Assembly (NCBI GenBank): GCA_014058105.1
Contig: JACGCM010001659.1
Location: 3,658,001-3,722,000 of the forward strand
From: Kingdonia uniflora
Lineage: Eukaryota; Streptophyta; Magnoliopsida; Ranunculales; Circaeasteraceae
Direction of reading: 5' to 3'
Length of the DNA: 64,000 bases
The notes below the pieces were generated by a model that saw nothing but the letters and a program-made list of their open reading frames with translations, had not been told where the DNA came from and searched no databases. Below, piece after piece: positions 34,466-44,900 of the stretch. Position 1 is the first letter of the stretch. Every line of letters starts with the position of its first letter. The position numbers and the translations under genes are program-made.

Positions 34466-35389
34466 ATTGCTCACTTGTTTAAGGGTATCTGCCTCGGGAT
34501 CGAAGAGGGAAAGATAGAGCTCGAGAGTGGGAGAGTCGAGCTCAAGAAGAAGGTAGCTTGACTTGAGTCTGATTTGGCTCTGGAGAGGGAGGTTTGGTTG
34601 CTGTGAAGAGTTCGTATAAGGTATTGATAAGTGAGCTCACTGAGGAGGCGCAAAAGAATGTGGATGATGTTACAGTTGTTCGTGACAGACTTGGGCGCCA
34701 ACTCCTCACAGTGGGGTACACTGTTACTGACCTCAAAGCCATTGTGGCAGGTACCTACGTCGAAGAGGACGAAGAGGAAGAGGAGGTCCCAGTTTATGGA
34801 GGTGTAGATTCGGCCTCTGCTAGAACATATCTAGAAAACCGTGGGGGAGAAGATAATGAGAAGGTAGAGTAAAGTTGTTTGAAGTTTTTTTGTGTGTTTT
34901 CTGTGTGGGGTTGAAAACTGTAATTGTAATAGCCTAATTCCAGGATTCGGACTTAGCCTTAACACTAAATGTAATTAAAACGTTTAAGATTAGTAAACAG
35001 TAATCAGCAAGATAATTTAGCGTAGAAAACCTTTGAATAGGTTAAAAACCATGACATCTCTTGAGGATTTTGGGAAAGAGAAAATGATCTTATTGAGATT
35101 GCTGACTTATTACAATGAGTGGTTTAGGAATCTGGAATTTTAGAGTAAGGATTCTTCTGCCTAGAATTACTTGTCCTTAATCTATAGTTCTCTGGTCTTA
35201 TTTATAGGTCTCATCATATGACCGTTTGATGACCATTAATATTCTTAATGATGGACGTTACAAAATATATCTAAGATGCTCTTTGACCAGATTGTGTAAC
35301 GTCATGATCTATGTTGCTGTGCAACGACTCTATTGATGATTGTACACTTGCATAAATCAAACTGTTGATATAGAGGTCGAAAGTAATAA

Positions 35390-37773
35390 TGTGGTGACCC
35401 ATATTTTATTATTATTATTTATTAGTATATTATTCATTTTTGGCATATTCCTATCCATTAAGTTCCCGCATATTCCGCATATTCCTTATATTCTTTGTGC
35501 ATCCATTTTACTCCTTTTGGGCAGGTTTTGGAGTTAGATTCCTTTTCGGCATTTTCGGTGTTTCAGTGGTTATTAGGAGGATATGGTCGTGTTTTATGTT
35601 TGGGGACCCTTGGTTGGGTTAGTGTTGTTGCGGTGTTATTGGTGGTGGTGTTGTGGTGTCTGTGTGGGGGTTGTTCTGTGTTTGGGGGTTCGTGTGGTTC
35701 TGGGATTTTCCAGTAGTCGTTCGAACGAGATTCATCTTCGTCCGAACGAGTCGACTTGTCTCCTGGAACTTGGCCCAAGATCTCCAAGTCGTTCGAACGA
35801 CTTCTGTGTCCATTCGGACGACTTCCTTATCCATTCGAACAAACGTTTTTTTCGTTCGAACTGGCAGTTGTTTTCTTCCATTTGGTTGTATTTTTTCATT
35901 TCATTCCTCTCTCTCAGTTTTCTCTCCTTCTCTCTCCACTTAATCATCTCCCTCACTTAATCCTTGCTCTTCCTAGAGATTGGTGGCTGTTGTTGGGTCG
36001 ATTCCTCGCCAATTCCTTCGGTGAGTATTTCCCCTCTCCTCCCTGTGTTATTCGTTTTGATTTTTAGGGTTTGTGGTTGGGTTGATTTCTAGGGTTTGGA
36101 TTATTGATTGGTTTCCTATATTGTTTGATTAATTATTGTTATGATTGTTTGTTGTAGCTTGTCCTGTGCTCTGTTAGCCGAATCGCTGATTCTGGGTTTT
36201 AGAATTTTAGCTTTAGTTTCGTCAGGACTCGGGATTATTATCAGGCGAGTTTCCCCCTTATTTCTAAATTCCTCTACTAGTTATTTGATGTTGATTAGAG
36301 TAGTACTCTGAGTAGAGAGGTGCATGTGATTTAGTTAGGGTCTATTATTATATTTTTATCAGTAAATTGTTAACCTATATGTCAGTTAGTCTGTTAACTT
36401 AGTTTTTAGTTTGTATTGGACTTTGGGTTTAGTTAGAAGCTATTAGTATGGTATTTCTCGTAGCTGCGTTTTTGTTGTGGTTTCAGTCTTCTAGAGACTG
36501 ATGTTGGTTAGTTGTGGTGATGGTTAAGTTGTTGTCGCATCTAGGTTTAGATGGTATAACTGAGTCGCTGTTCATTTTGTTTTAGGATTGTTTGCCACAC
36601 TCCTATGCAGGTGGTCGTCATATGTGTATTGCCGGGTTTACGGTTGTTATGTTTTGATCCTTGGGATTTGTTGCATCGTTGAATCATGTAAAACTCTTTT
36701 AACTTAACGAGAACGGATACATAACACAGCTCTATATCGGTTGACCTCCGATAGGATCACAGGAGTCCTATATCGGGTTAAAATAGTAGGTGAAGAACTG
36801 GTTGTGAACACTATCATACCTTTAATACCCATCCGGGAGTGTGGGAAGGTATGAGACTGTTTGAATCCAGTGCTAGACTTATCCTCGGTGAGGTTGAAAT
36901 TCCTTGGAATGAAAATACAGTTCGGACGTTGACTCCGTGGGTTGAAAAGCCCGGAACACTTTGATCAAGTGAGTATCCACTAGCTTGGTCGAGCTTGACA
37001 AAAATTGTACCCATTGTATCCCCTTAACAGATCTTTTTAAGATAAACATGCTAGCGGTTGATCAACCAATATTATTATAGGATTGTAACACGTTTTAAAA
37101 CATCAACCCATTCAACATTAGGACTGTAGTAGAGCATATCATAGCATTCAGCATTTAAGATAATTGTGGGATTAACCCAGTTCATCATCTCATATCATAT
37201 CATCATCACATATCATTATTCTTTATCACTATTCTTCTTCTCCAAACTCCTATCTCTATTTTTCTGTTCTTATAACTTATTATCTGGATCTTAATCACTT
37301 AGTTTACTGTTCTTTTACTTTAAAACTTTCTCTATCTCATTCACCTCATCTTCTTTATCTGTACTTGTTATATTAGTAGGTTATTTAGCTCTGTAGGGTA
37401 TTTGTGAGCCATGGTTTTGCTCACTCTCACTTTGTTCCCCCCTTTCAGAGGTTAAGTAGCTTGGTTTAGCTGAGAGCTTCAGCTGTGTTTGGAGCAGTTG
37501 TCGTTGCTGATCTAATCTCATTGTAGTGTTTCTTGTATGTGATCTCAGCATATGTTGCTATACTTTAATCGAGATATTATATTCTGATTTCAGTATAATA
37601 TGTATATATATCTTTTGTTTCCGCATTGCTATTCTTTCTTTTCTTTGATAATTATTGCATTAAGTGAATGACTGAGTCTGAACTTGTCTATGGCTCGGTT
37701 GTTCGTGGGGCGAATCTGTGGCGTGACAGATTCACCCCACGAACAACCGATTATTGAATTTTGGGGCGTGACA
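35390..37773. repeat. 2.38-kb solo LTR (Ty3/gypsy, possibly chromovirus-type) inserted in Tat LTR
   Basis: Ends TGTGGTGACCC...GGGGCGTGACA, flanked by AATAA (35385-35389) and GATAA (37774-37778), a 5-bp duplication with one change. Removing it restores the Tat LTR alignment. The length and TG...CA ends fit the long LTRs of Tekay/Del-like chromoviruses, but without internal sequence this is an inference. It includes a pyrimidine-rich leader-like stretch (about 35880-35960), TTCGAA palindromes at 35717-35860 and a terminal hairpin. Overlapping open stretches in 35440-36067 in several frames look like chance products of biased composition. Confidence 0.75.
37695..37750. repeat. 24-bp hairpin at the end of the solo LTR
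   Basis: Left arm 37695-37718 (TCGGTTGTTCGTGGGG...) pairs with right arm 37727-37750 with a single mismatch and an 8-base loop. The phrase GGCGTGACAGAT appears at 37720 and again at 37766, so the LTR end looks duplicated. Confidence 0.85.
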
Positions 37774-38070
37774 GATAACTCGAACTAAAGAATATTGAAC
37801 ATATCTTTAGTAGTGCTTCATGTATACTGATGAGGTCGAGGATGAAACTTGAGTCTGCGGTACGGAATAAGCTATTACAAGATGGCTCTCAACCAAGAGC
37901 ATGAGGAACCTCATGGACGAGTGATGTTGGTTGGGAAACTTGTGTTGTATCTGCTTCCTGACGTTGTTGTCTTGATTTAGATTGTGCTACGTATTCTGTT
38001 GATGAGATCGAAAGTTCGTATGTAGTTCGAAGATGAAGCATGAGTTTGAGATAAAGAATAAGCCACTACA

Positions 38071-39822
38071 ACCGGCTCCACTCAGCCAACAGTACGAGAA
38101 ACCTGGTGGGCGAGTAGAGTTGGCTGAGAAGTGTCATAAATGTTGTAATTAATATCTGGGAATCATTTCCAATATATAGTCTTGAGTATCTGCTTGTGAC
38201 TTTTCGGTTTTTGAGAACCAATAGTTCTAGTCAATGTTGTTTGCATAGGAACTCCTTCTGACGATGGGAATTTGAAGGGTCTGCTTTAAATGCTTATCAT
38301 AGTATAAAAAGCATTTGGAGGTGAGTGTGATGAATCCAGTCTTCGTCTATGATTCCTTTCTTCTCTATTCTTAACTGTTGGGAAGAACTTGACTGTTGAG
38401 AGTATCTTGACTACCAGGAACCAATCTCGGGAATATAAGATTCCTAGAAAAATAGAGGAATTACGTATTCGGTACTTTTGATACCAACCTCTGCATTTTT
38501 TTATACCAATTCCTGTGTCGCCTACCTATCACCGCATGTCATATGAAGAGGTGATGGAGGCGGGGGATGATTATTATCAGATGACGTGATTTTAATATTT
38601 GGTGACATCTGAGGCAGAGCACCGAAATGAGCTTCGATTACTGACGGAGGAGGCTGTTACAACTGAAGATGAAGCGGCAGGCGTTCATCCGAGGGAGTCT
38701 CGCCGGTATCCTGCTGGTGAATGGGTCCTTTCTAAAAAATTGGACCTTTCATCTGTCACTACCATACGGGGTAGGGATTATGGTGGAAGAGGTAGCGATG
38801 ATGGAGGAATCATTTTTTCCATAGACCATAGGTATTGACCATGAAGAAGATCTTTCATCAATAATTTCCAATTATAACTGTTTCCTGGACCTTGCAGCAG
38901 CATGGGATCAGAGTGTAGAAGTTGCATCAGTTTTTCATCATCTTTTCTGTGGACTGCTAAAAAGTAATTTGAACTGTAATTGTGTGAAGTAATTTATTGA
39001 CATTATTTGGAACATTTTGTTATCTGTAAAGTATTCTGTAAGAGAAAGTTTTGAACTAATAAAAATGTCTTCGTTCTGGTCTTTTGACTCTTTGCGTCGA
39101 ACTTGTTTATGTAGTCTTCCATTGTAAAATAGGAGTCTGTAAATAGGTATGATTTTATCAGGTGGTATGATAGGGAAAATCGAGCTGTAAGGTTTTCATT
39201 ATATTGTAGCTGACGGTAAGAATAGGTTGAGCATTTGGAAAGTTAAAGGAGTTCGAGAATGTGGTAATAGAAAATAGATACTTTTTGTGAGATGACATGA
39301 AGAAGGGAAATATATATGGTTTGTTGGGACCTGTGTATTCGAATTGGATGACATAATGTCTCAAAATGTGGAAAAGGAGTGATCTTGATCTATAGGTGTA
39401 ACTGTTGGACTTGCTTGATCTTGCATGTTGTCAACAGTATATTTGTTCGTATAAAATCGAAGGAGATCTTTCATAATATGAAGGGATGACATGCCATGAT
39501 ATTTTTCATTTGATGTTGATATTCTGCTGTCCCAAAAATGTACATAGAAAATATTTCCTTCAGCAAAATCTGTAGGGTAATCTGGATTTGTAGAGATCTT
39601 TCTCATGGCTATAAAGTAATGATTCTTGGTTGTTATGATTTATATCTTCTGTGGGGATACATTTACTGTGGAGGTAGTTTGATTTCCCATGGTGAGGACT
39701 CGTTCTCAGCGTGCTCATCAGGCAGCAGATGGTCGCTTTCATATCAAGATTACTGAACTCTGTGAGCGGTATTTTTGTCGATTGCCTTATGATGTTGTGC
39801 TACTCGAATGGCCGTTGAATCT
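38071..39822 (+). pseudogene. second copy of the antisense-ORF region, left part
   Basis: 38455-38838 matches segment 1 of the first copy (PIPVSPTYHRMSYEE and YPAGEWVLSKKLDL). Non-coding phrases such as TTATCTGTAAAGTATTCTGTAA (about 39020) match 31090. 39689-39822 matches segment 2 (start MVRTRSQRAHQAADGR). Stops near 38588 and 38594 break the first part. The copy is cut at 39822 by the SIRE-type element and continues at 48457. Confidence 0.6.
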
Positions 39823-40890
39823 TGAAATTCCTAGACGCTAGAGACTAATCAATTACGATTGTTTTAGGTCTAAATCGTCAGGTCCTAATTCTTCTGAATT
39901 AATGGCTTAAGATAAACTTAAATCAAGTTAATCCAATTATCTAATGTCAAACAAGTAGTTGGAAATTAAAAAAGCATACAACAATTTTTAACCCTGTGGG
40001 AAAACCTTTCTCAGGAGAAATCCCCACAGGTCGTTGTCGAATCCCTGACAACTAAACAATCCACTATATGAAAAAGAACTACAAGAATTTAATCACTTAC
40101 AAACTCGATAAACACCTCTCATGGTTATCTCTCTTTCAAGTAATCTTCTTGCAATCAAACCCATGTTCTCGCAACACCTCGCTTCAATCTCACGTCGAAG
40201 CTCCAACTCTTGAATCGCTCAAGTTCTTAAATGCATGACTAGGGTTTCTTGATTAATATATTGATTCAAGATTTGAGTGATTTGATTCTCTTCTGAATTG
40301 CTCAAAGAAGATCTCTCTTCACTCTCAAAAGCAAGCCTTTAAAAATATAGGTTTTCAAGAAGTAAGCGAACAAAAAAAGGTAAGTATGTCATAAATAATG
40401 AAATATAAAACACGGGCTCTATTTGAATAGGAACAATCCTATTCGAATAGGATCAAGCTGGAAATCACGCTGAGGTGAGTTATTCGAATAGAAGGAGTCC
40501 TTCCAAGCTTTGAAATCACGCTAAGGTAAGTTATTCAAATAGACCAAAATCCTATTCGAATAAAATAAATCTTTCCAAGCATGAAATCACGCTGAGGTAA
40601 GTTATTCGAATAGACAGAATCTTATTCGAATAGAAAGAATTTTTCCATCTCTATTCGAATAGAAGCTCTGTTTTCATAAGGAAAACATTCTTACTAGTTT
40701 TTCATACTCTGTAAAAGGCATAGGCTTAACTTTTTAGAACAAAGAGTTAGAAACCCACTTACCTGTTCAGAGTCAGTCTGTCCAGTTGTAGTCGTTCCTT
40801 GTGCACTCACTGACGCAGGATAACTACGATAAAATGCTGACGTCTACTCTAGACACTAAATAAAGCAAACTCCAAAAAATGGATGTTTCA
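39823..40890 (-). repeat. 3' LTR of the SIRE-type element
   Basis: Plus-strand ends TGAAATTCCTAG and GGATGTTTCA. Contains about three units of a ~70-bp tandem repeat (about 40456-40650), each with GAAATCACGCTGAGGTAAGTT and one or two CTATTCGAATAG palindromes. 1068 bp against 1038 bp in the other LTR. The difference comes from indels near 39980 and in the tandem repeat. Confidence 0.92.
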
Positions 40891-40891
40891 A

Positions 40892-41124
40892 TCTCCCCCT
40901 TTGTTTCATTTTGTGTCAAAACATGAACTAGGTAATCAAAGAAAAAATTACAGACACGATGGGCTGACTCACTCACTGAACACCCATCCTCAAAAGCATA
41001 TCCTCTAAAATCCTTGTACACTTAACAAGATAAATCACGTAACCGTTCACATTCAAAATAATAGATTCAGAGGACTAAAAAAACTTACCTGGCTTACCTG
41101 TCAGGAACATCTCTCCCCCTTTTT
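40892..41124 (-). promoter_or_regulatory. duplicated polypurine tracts of SIRE-type element
   Basis: The minus strand has AAAGGGGGAGAT immediately before the 3' LTR (40892-40903) and a second AAAAAGGGGGAGAGATG at about 41109-41124. More than one polypurine tract before the 3' LTR is a known Sirevirus feature. Confidence 0.75.
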
Positions 41125-41172
41125 GACACAGAGGAACAAAGGGTAAGTGAACACAAAGAAAGAATAATGAAA

Positions 41173-42730
41173 TCATATCAAATATGCCAAATGAAATATA
41201 GTAAAAAAAAATGGAAATATCATGAAATATAAGAATAACAATATCATGAAACCGTTAAAGCATCGATTAGAAAAGAAACTGTTAATACATAGCATATCCA
41301 AAAAATAACTTCCCAAAAAAAATATGCAGTAAAGATAGCATAGTCTGAAACAATCACAAAGATGAGAAACACTAAGAAAAGAAAAAATAAAAGAATACTG
41401 CTCATCTCTATCTGGAGCTGGAGGACCACTGCTCAAAGCATCCATAGAAGTCTGAAGCCGACCAAGTGCATCCGTGAATATCTGAAACTGAGACTGAATC
41501 TGTGTCTCCATCCTAATAAAACGGGTCTCTATGTAAGAGTGCAAAACAGCTAAATCCGGTGGAACCAACTCAGTAGGAGAAGAAGCAGAAGGACCAGGTA
41601 AATCGGTAGGACCAGTCCTAGAAGTAGAAAGTCTCGCAGCTCGCCTAGCAGGTATAGACTCAGTCCCCGAGTCCGCTGCATCTCCTTCGGTCTCTGACTC
41701 CGAAACTGAAATCATATGCTTTCTGCTCTTCTCCCAATACCGAGAGTTAATCACTTCATTTTTTTCATCAATCTCCTCATCAGGACGAATCACATAACCC
41801 AAATCAGTCAGAATCTGAGTGATGAACCTGCTGTAAGGCAAAGGACAAGTCTGGTTGTCCGGGTTTTCCGTGGCAAACATCTCATGTAGGATAATCAGAA
41901 CCAAATCAACGCTGAGCCCTTTAGCTTAAAGATACACTAAATAAATCAAATTGCCCACGAGAACATTCTTATTCCCCAGTTAGGGAATAATGTTCAAGTG
42001 AGCCACCATATGGAAGAGACAAAGTGTTGGGCTCACGTTCTTGTGTTTCAGATATGTACCTTTCTTCCTTCCTGAAACAATAAGCTCCTCCTCCGTCACC
42101 TCCTTGGGTAGAAACTCTGAAAGAACCGGAGGCCACTTCAGAGGTGGCACATCTAAGTCGACGGGTTCTCCGAGAACAAACGCTGTCCGGATATTATCCG
42201 AATCGATATGAAAATCATTCCCATCGATGGTGACACGGAATGTCTTATTAATTCCCGTACCTTGGACAACCCGAAGAGTGGAATAGAAAAGTCGAACTAA
42301 ACGAGGGTAGCATGGCATCTTCGGTTCCATAATCCTCGTCCAACCATGTATATCAAAAATCTCAAAAATCGTGGAAATATTGGGATATTTCGCACACAGC
42401 TCTACTCTATCAGAAATCACCTCTTTCTGATATCCGTAAAATTTAAAACCTGATTTCAGAGTTTCCCAGTTTGGAGGATAATGACCTCGTGCTCCTGTAC
42501 GAGACCCCCCCCCCCCCCCCCGCTTCGCTAGTTACTCGAGGGAGAGTGCGAGGCGGACCCGTCCTAGTACCTCGATTCGTCCGTCCCCGTTTTGCCGTAT
42601 TGCTCGGGTTGGGAATAGAAGAATCCTCCTGAGGACGTTTCACTCTGGCCATATCAAATATCGTGCGAAGAATCCGCTGTAACCAAAGTAACGCAACAAC
42701 CAAACAAACTTCGTATAAACCTGCAAGCAA
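41173..42730 (-). pseudogene. env-like / plant-transposon-type ORF after pol in SIRE-type element
   Basis: The minus strand starts MARVKRPQEDSSIPNPSNTA (42652) with a basic, Pro-rich leader. After a frame change at a C/G tract (42505-42522) it continues as ISDRVELCAKYPNISTIFEI, CYPRLVRLFYSTLRV, NDFHIDSDNIRTAFVLGEPV (42420-41980). Then, after a TAG and a short gap, it reads HEMFATENPDNQTCPLPYS, a Ser-rich acidic linker and a helical SYIETRFIRMETQIQSQFQI segment (41904-41400). The central part resembles the 'putative plant transposon protein' domain found in extra ORFs of SIRE-like elements. No convincing signal peptide or fusion-type membrane segment. The hydrophobic tail at 41390-41173 may be chance. 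Function unknown. Confidence 0.6.
42505..42522. repeat. poly-C tract in env-like ORF
   Basis: About 17 consecutive C (poly-G on the coding strand) exactly where the reading frame changes between the leader and the main domain. Confidence 0.85.
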
Positions 42731-42773
42731 AACCCCAATTTCCCCAAACTTTGCTATACGAATAACCCAATTT

Positions 42774-43015
42774 TATGACAGGCCAAAACCGTCATTAATG
42801 CTCCATTGTGACGGTTTTAGACCGTCGTGATTCCCGTCACTAACGAGCCGTCGTTTATATATTTCGACAGAAAAGTCCCGTCGCATAGCATAAATTTTAT
42901 GACGGTCTCTCCTCGTCGATAATTTACGACAGTTCAGAACCGTCGCAAACGTGCTCAAATCTAGTATCCTAAAACAACTATTACGACAACTTTGGTTGGT
43001 TAGAAAAATTTGTTG
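42774..43015. mobile_element. fragment with CACTA-like subterminal repeats inside SIRE-type element
   Basis: GACGGTTTTAGACCGTCGTG, CCGTCACTAA, GAGCCGTCG, CCCGTCGCAT, GACGGTCT and CAGAACCGTCGC recur in both orientations within 200 bp, as in subterminal regions of CACTA-type transposons. It sits where copia RNase H should follow RT, and RT reading ends at KGKDVDRKL just before it. No terminus CACTA is seen, so it is a fragment or an internal deletion product. Confidence 0.5.
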
Positions 43016-43800
43016 TTAACTTACGATCAACATCCTTACCTTTCGAGTCCTTACTTAGCTTTGTTGTGGTACTCATGGGTGTCATAAAATGCTTTGCAGA
43101 AGAGAGACCAGACTTCTTCACAAGATCCCTAGCATACGTGGATTGAGAAAGAAACATTCCTCTATCCATTTGTCGTATTTGGAGACCTAAGAAGTAAGTT
43201 AGTTCCCCAACCATGCTCATTTCAAATTCACTTTTCATTAAAGCTGCAAAAGAAGAGGTTAGTGAACTTGAAGTAGAGCCAAACACAATATCATCTACAT
43301 ATACCTGAGCAACTAGTATCACGGCTCCCTTCCGTTGGATAAACAACGTTTTATCAACTCCCCCTCGAACAAATCCCTTAGCTAAAAGGAAATTGGAAAG
43401 CCATTCATACCTAGCGCGAGGAGCTTGCTTCAAACCATAAAGAATCTTCTTCAAGTAGAATACATGATCGGGATGATAAGGATCTTCAAACCCTGTTTGG
43501 TTGAGACACATACACTTCTTCCTCTAAGAGCCCGTTCAGAAACGCACTCTTCACATCCATTTGATATAACTTGAATTTTTGATTGCAAGCAAGAGAGAAC
43601 AATAACCGAATAGACTCAAGTCTTGCAGTAGGGGAAAACATTTCAGCAACATCAGCCCCTTTTACTTGATTGTACCCTTGAGCGACCAATCGATCTTTGT
43701 TTCGAACTACATTCCCAAGTTCGTTATATTTGTTCTTATAGACCCATTTAGTCCCAATAACATTTGTACTTGAAGGAAGTGGAACCAAATCCCAATCATC
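42981..43800 (-). pseudogene. copia reverse transcriptase (SIRE-type), RNase H missing
   Basis: The minus strand from 43788 reads NVIGTKWVYKNKYNELGNVV, DRLVAQGYNQVKGAD, FKLYQMDVKSAFLNG. After a frame shift near 43500 it reads FYLKKILYGLKQAPRARYEW, AQVYVDDIVFGSTS (YVDD intact), LGLQIRQMDRGMFLSQS to TTTKLSKDSKGKDVD. It makes cDNA in the virus-like particle. The reading leaves copia sequence at about 43015 and no RNase H is found. Confidence 0.85.
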
Positions 43801-43889
43801 TTGACGTCAAAACTGCCGAAGCTCATCTTGCATTGCATGAAGCCAATATTCGTCTAAAAGAGCTTCCTTTACCGTGGTTGGTTTAATCA

Positions 43890-44900
43890 CCGAAACATAA
43901 CAAACAAAGTGAACCATCTCATGGTGTTGGCTTCTAGTTTGAACTCAAGAAGTAGCATCCCCAATAATATCGGCATGCGAATGATCCTTACGAACTTGAT
44001 GCCATCCGGGTTGCGGTACACTTGGAGCGAGAGGGGATGTCGGAACTGGAAGTCGTGGAGTAGGCAATGGAGAATCACTTTTTGATGTAGGACTCGATAC
44101 AAGAATATCAGTAGATGGTTCTAAAGTTTCCGTTGTACAGTCATCTTCTCTCACATCTGTAGAACCAATGATACAAGTATCATCTACTACCACATTACAG
44201 GACTCCATCATCACTTTGGTTCTCAAATTGTAGACTCGAAATGCTCTACTATTTGTTGAGTAGCCCAAAAGAATACCTTCATCACTCCGAGAGTCAAATT
44301 TCTCAATGTTTTCTCGATCTTTAAAGATGAAACATTTACTTCCAAAATCCCGAAAATAATGGACATTCAACTTCTTTCCAAACCACAATTCATAGGGCGT
44401 GTTTAAGGTAAGTGGACGTAGATATACTCTATTAATAGTATAACACGCAGTATGAATGGTCTCCCCCCAAAAGTGTGCCGGAAGATCCTTGCTATGAAGA
44501 AAGACACGTCCCATTTCTTGAAGGACTCTATTCTTCCTTTCTGCAACTCCATTTTGTTGTGGAGTGATTGGAGCAGAGAATTTATGTTTAATCCCATTAG
44601 AAGTACAATACTCAATCACCCCAGTATCCTTAAACTCGCCTCCATGATAACTTCAAATTTTATCAATAGAGCAATCTTTCTCATTTTGGATTCGAAGTGA
44701 CATAGTACGGAATTCTTCAAATGTGTTAGACTTTTCTCTCAAAAGTGTTATCCATGTATACCGAGAGAAGTCATCTACCATTACCAAAATGTACTTTTTA
44801 CCTCACAAGGATGCCATTCTCATAGGACCCATCAAATTCATATGTATCAGCTTAAAAGTCCGAGTAGTAGCAATATTGTTGAACTTCTTGTGAGAACTCT
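43890..44900 (-). pseudogene. copia integrase (SIRE-type), broken
   Basis: 44619-43945 on the minus strand holds the second half of the core and the C-terminus: YCTSNGIKHKFSAPITPQQN, GVAERKNRVLQEMGRV, LPAHFWGETIHTACY and SRSDEGILLGYSTNSRAFRV. The first half (44900-44640) is in pieces (SSHKKFNNIATTRTFKLIH). The conserved Glu of the NGVAE motif is present. Frame breaks at about 44640 disable it. Confidence 0.85.

Larger units (their letters stand above)
33010..34872 (+). pseudogene. intron-containing antisense gene of the Tat element, Transposase_28-like
   Basis: Exon 1 (33010-33778) starts MEVSPDMETSTTG. After an acidic leader it carries a domain LSQLEYELRLPLSNLAKGIL, CHAQLNRNMWEVINICETLK, RRITPDDVLQYFAVKYY, which resembles the plant 'putative gypsy type transposon' (Transposase_28) pattern, followed by DMNLIGSAWNNNVIWVKG. 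A GT-AG intron of 81 bp (33779-33859) joins LKK to SPRSRVIRKK in frame. Exon 2 (33860-34392) is Lys/Arg-rich (PKKKVGKG, KKRRVDPP) with a helical end. A 73-bp intron (34393-34465) follows. Exon 3 (34466-34872) is a heptad-like coiled coil with an acidic tail (EEDEEEEEV). Stops at 33208, about 33301, 33634, 33649 and about 34559 and a frameshift near 34590 disable it. Several stops are TGA where CGA is plausible. It is antisense to the LTRs. Confidence 0.6.
34925..38070 (-). repeat. Tat-family LTR shared by two internal regions, split by a 2.4-kb insertion
   Basis: Two parts, 34925-35389 and 37779-38070 (about 757 bp together), align continuously with 18802-19580. The plus-strand ends are TGTAATAGCC and AGCCACTACA. 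On its left the antisense gene ends only 52 bp away. On its right a second copy of the antisense region begins, so this LTR sits between two internal regions of the same kind. No tRNA primer site is seen next to 34925, so it is not a normal 5' LTR border. Confidence 0.78.

Noticed and set aside
35440..36067. Several overlapping open stretches of 60-125 codons on both strands as genes
   Set aside because: They overlap in many frames in a compositionally biased part of a solo LTR and show no family motif.
37695..37750. Hairpin as a transcription terminator
   Set aside because: Nuclear plant genes do not use such terminators, and the hairpin is explained by inversion-type duplication at an LTR end.
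40421..40680. TTCGAA repeats as heat-shock elements
   Set aside because: Heat-shock elements need alternating GAA and TTC blocks with 2-bp spacing. Here TTC and GAA touch directly, so the match is not correct.
42773..42958. 61-codon minus-strand open stretch as part of the copia pol
   Set aside because: It translates the inverted CCGTCG repeats of a DNA-transposon fragment, not RNase H.
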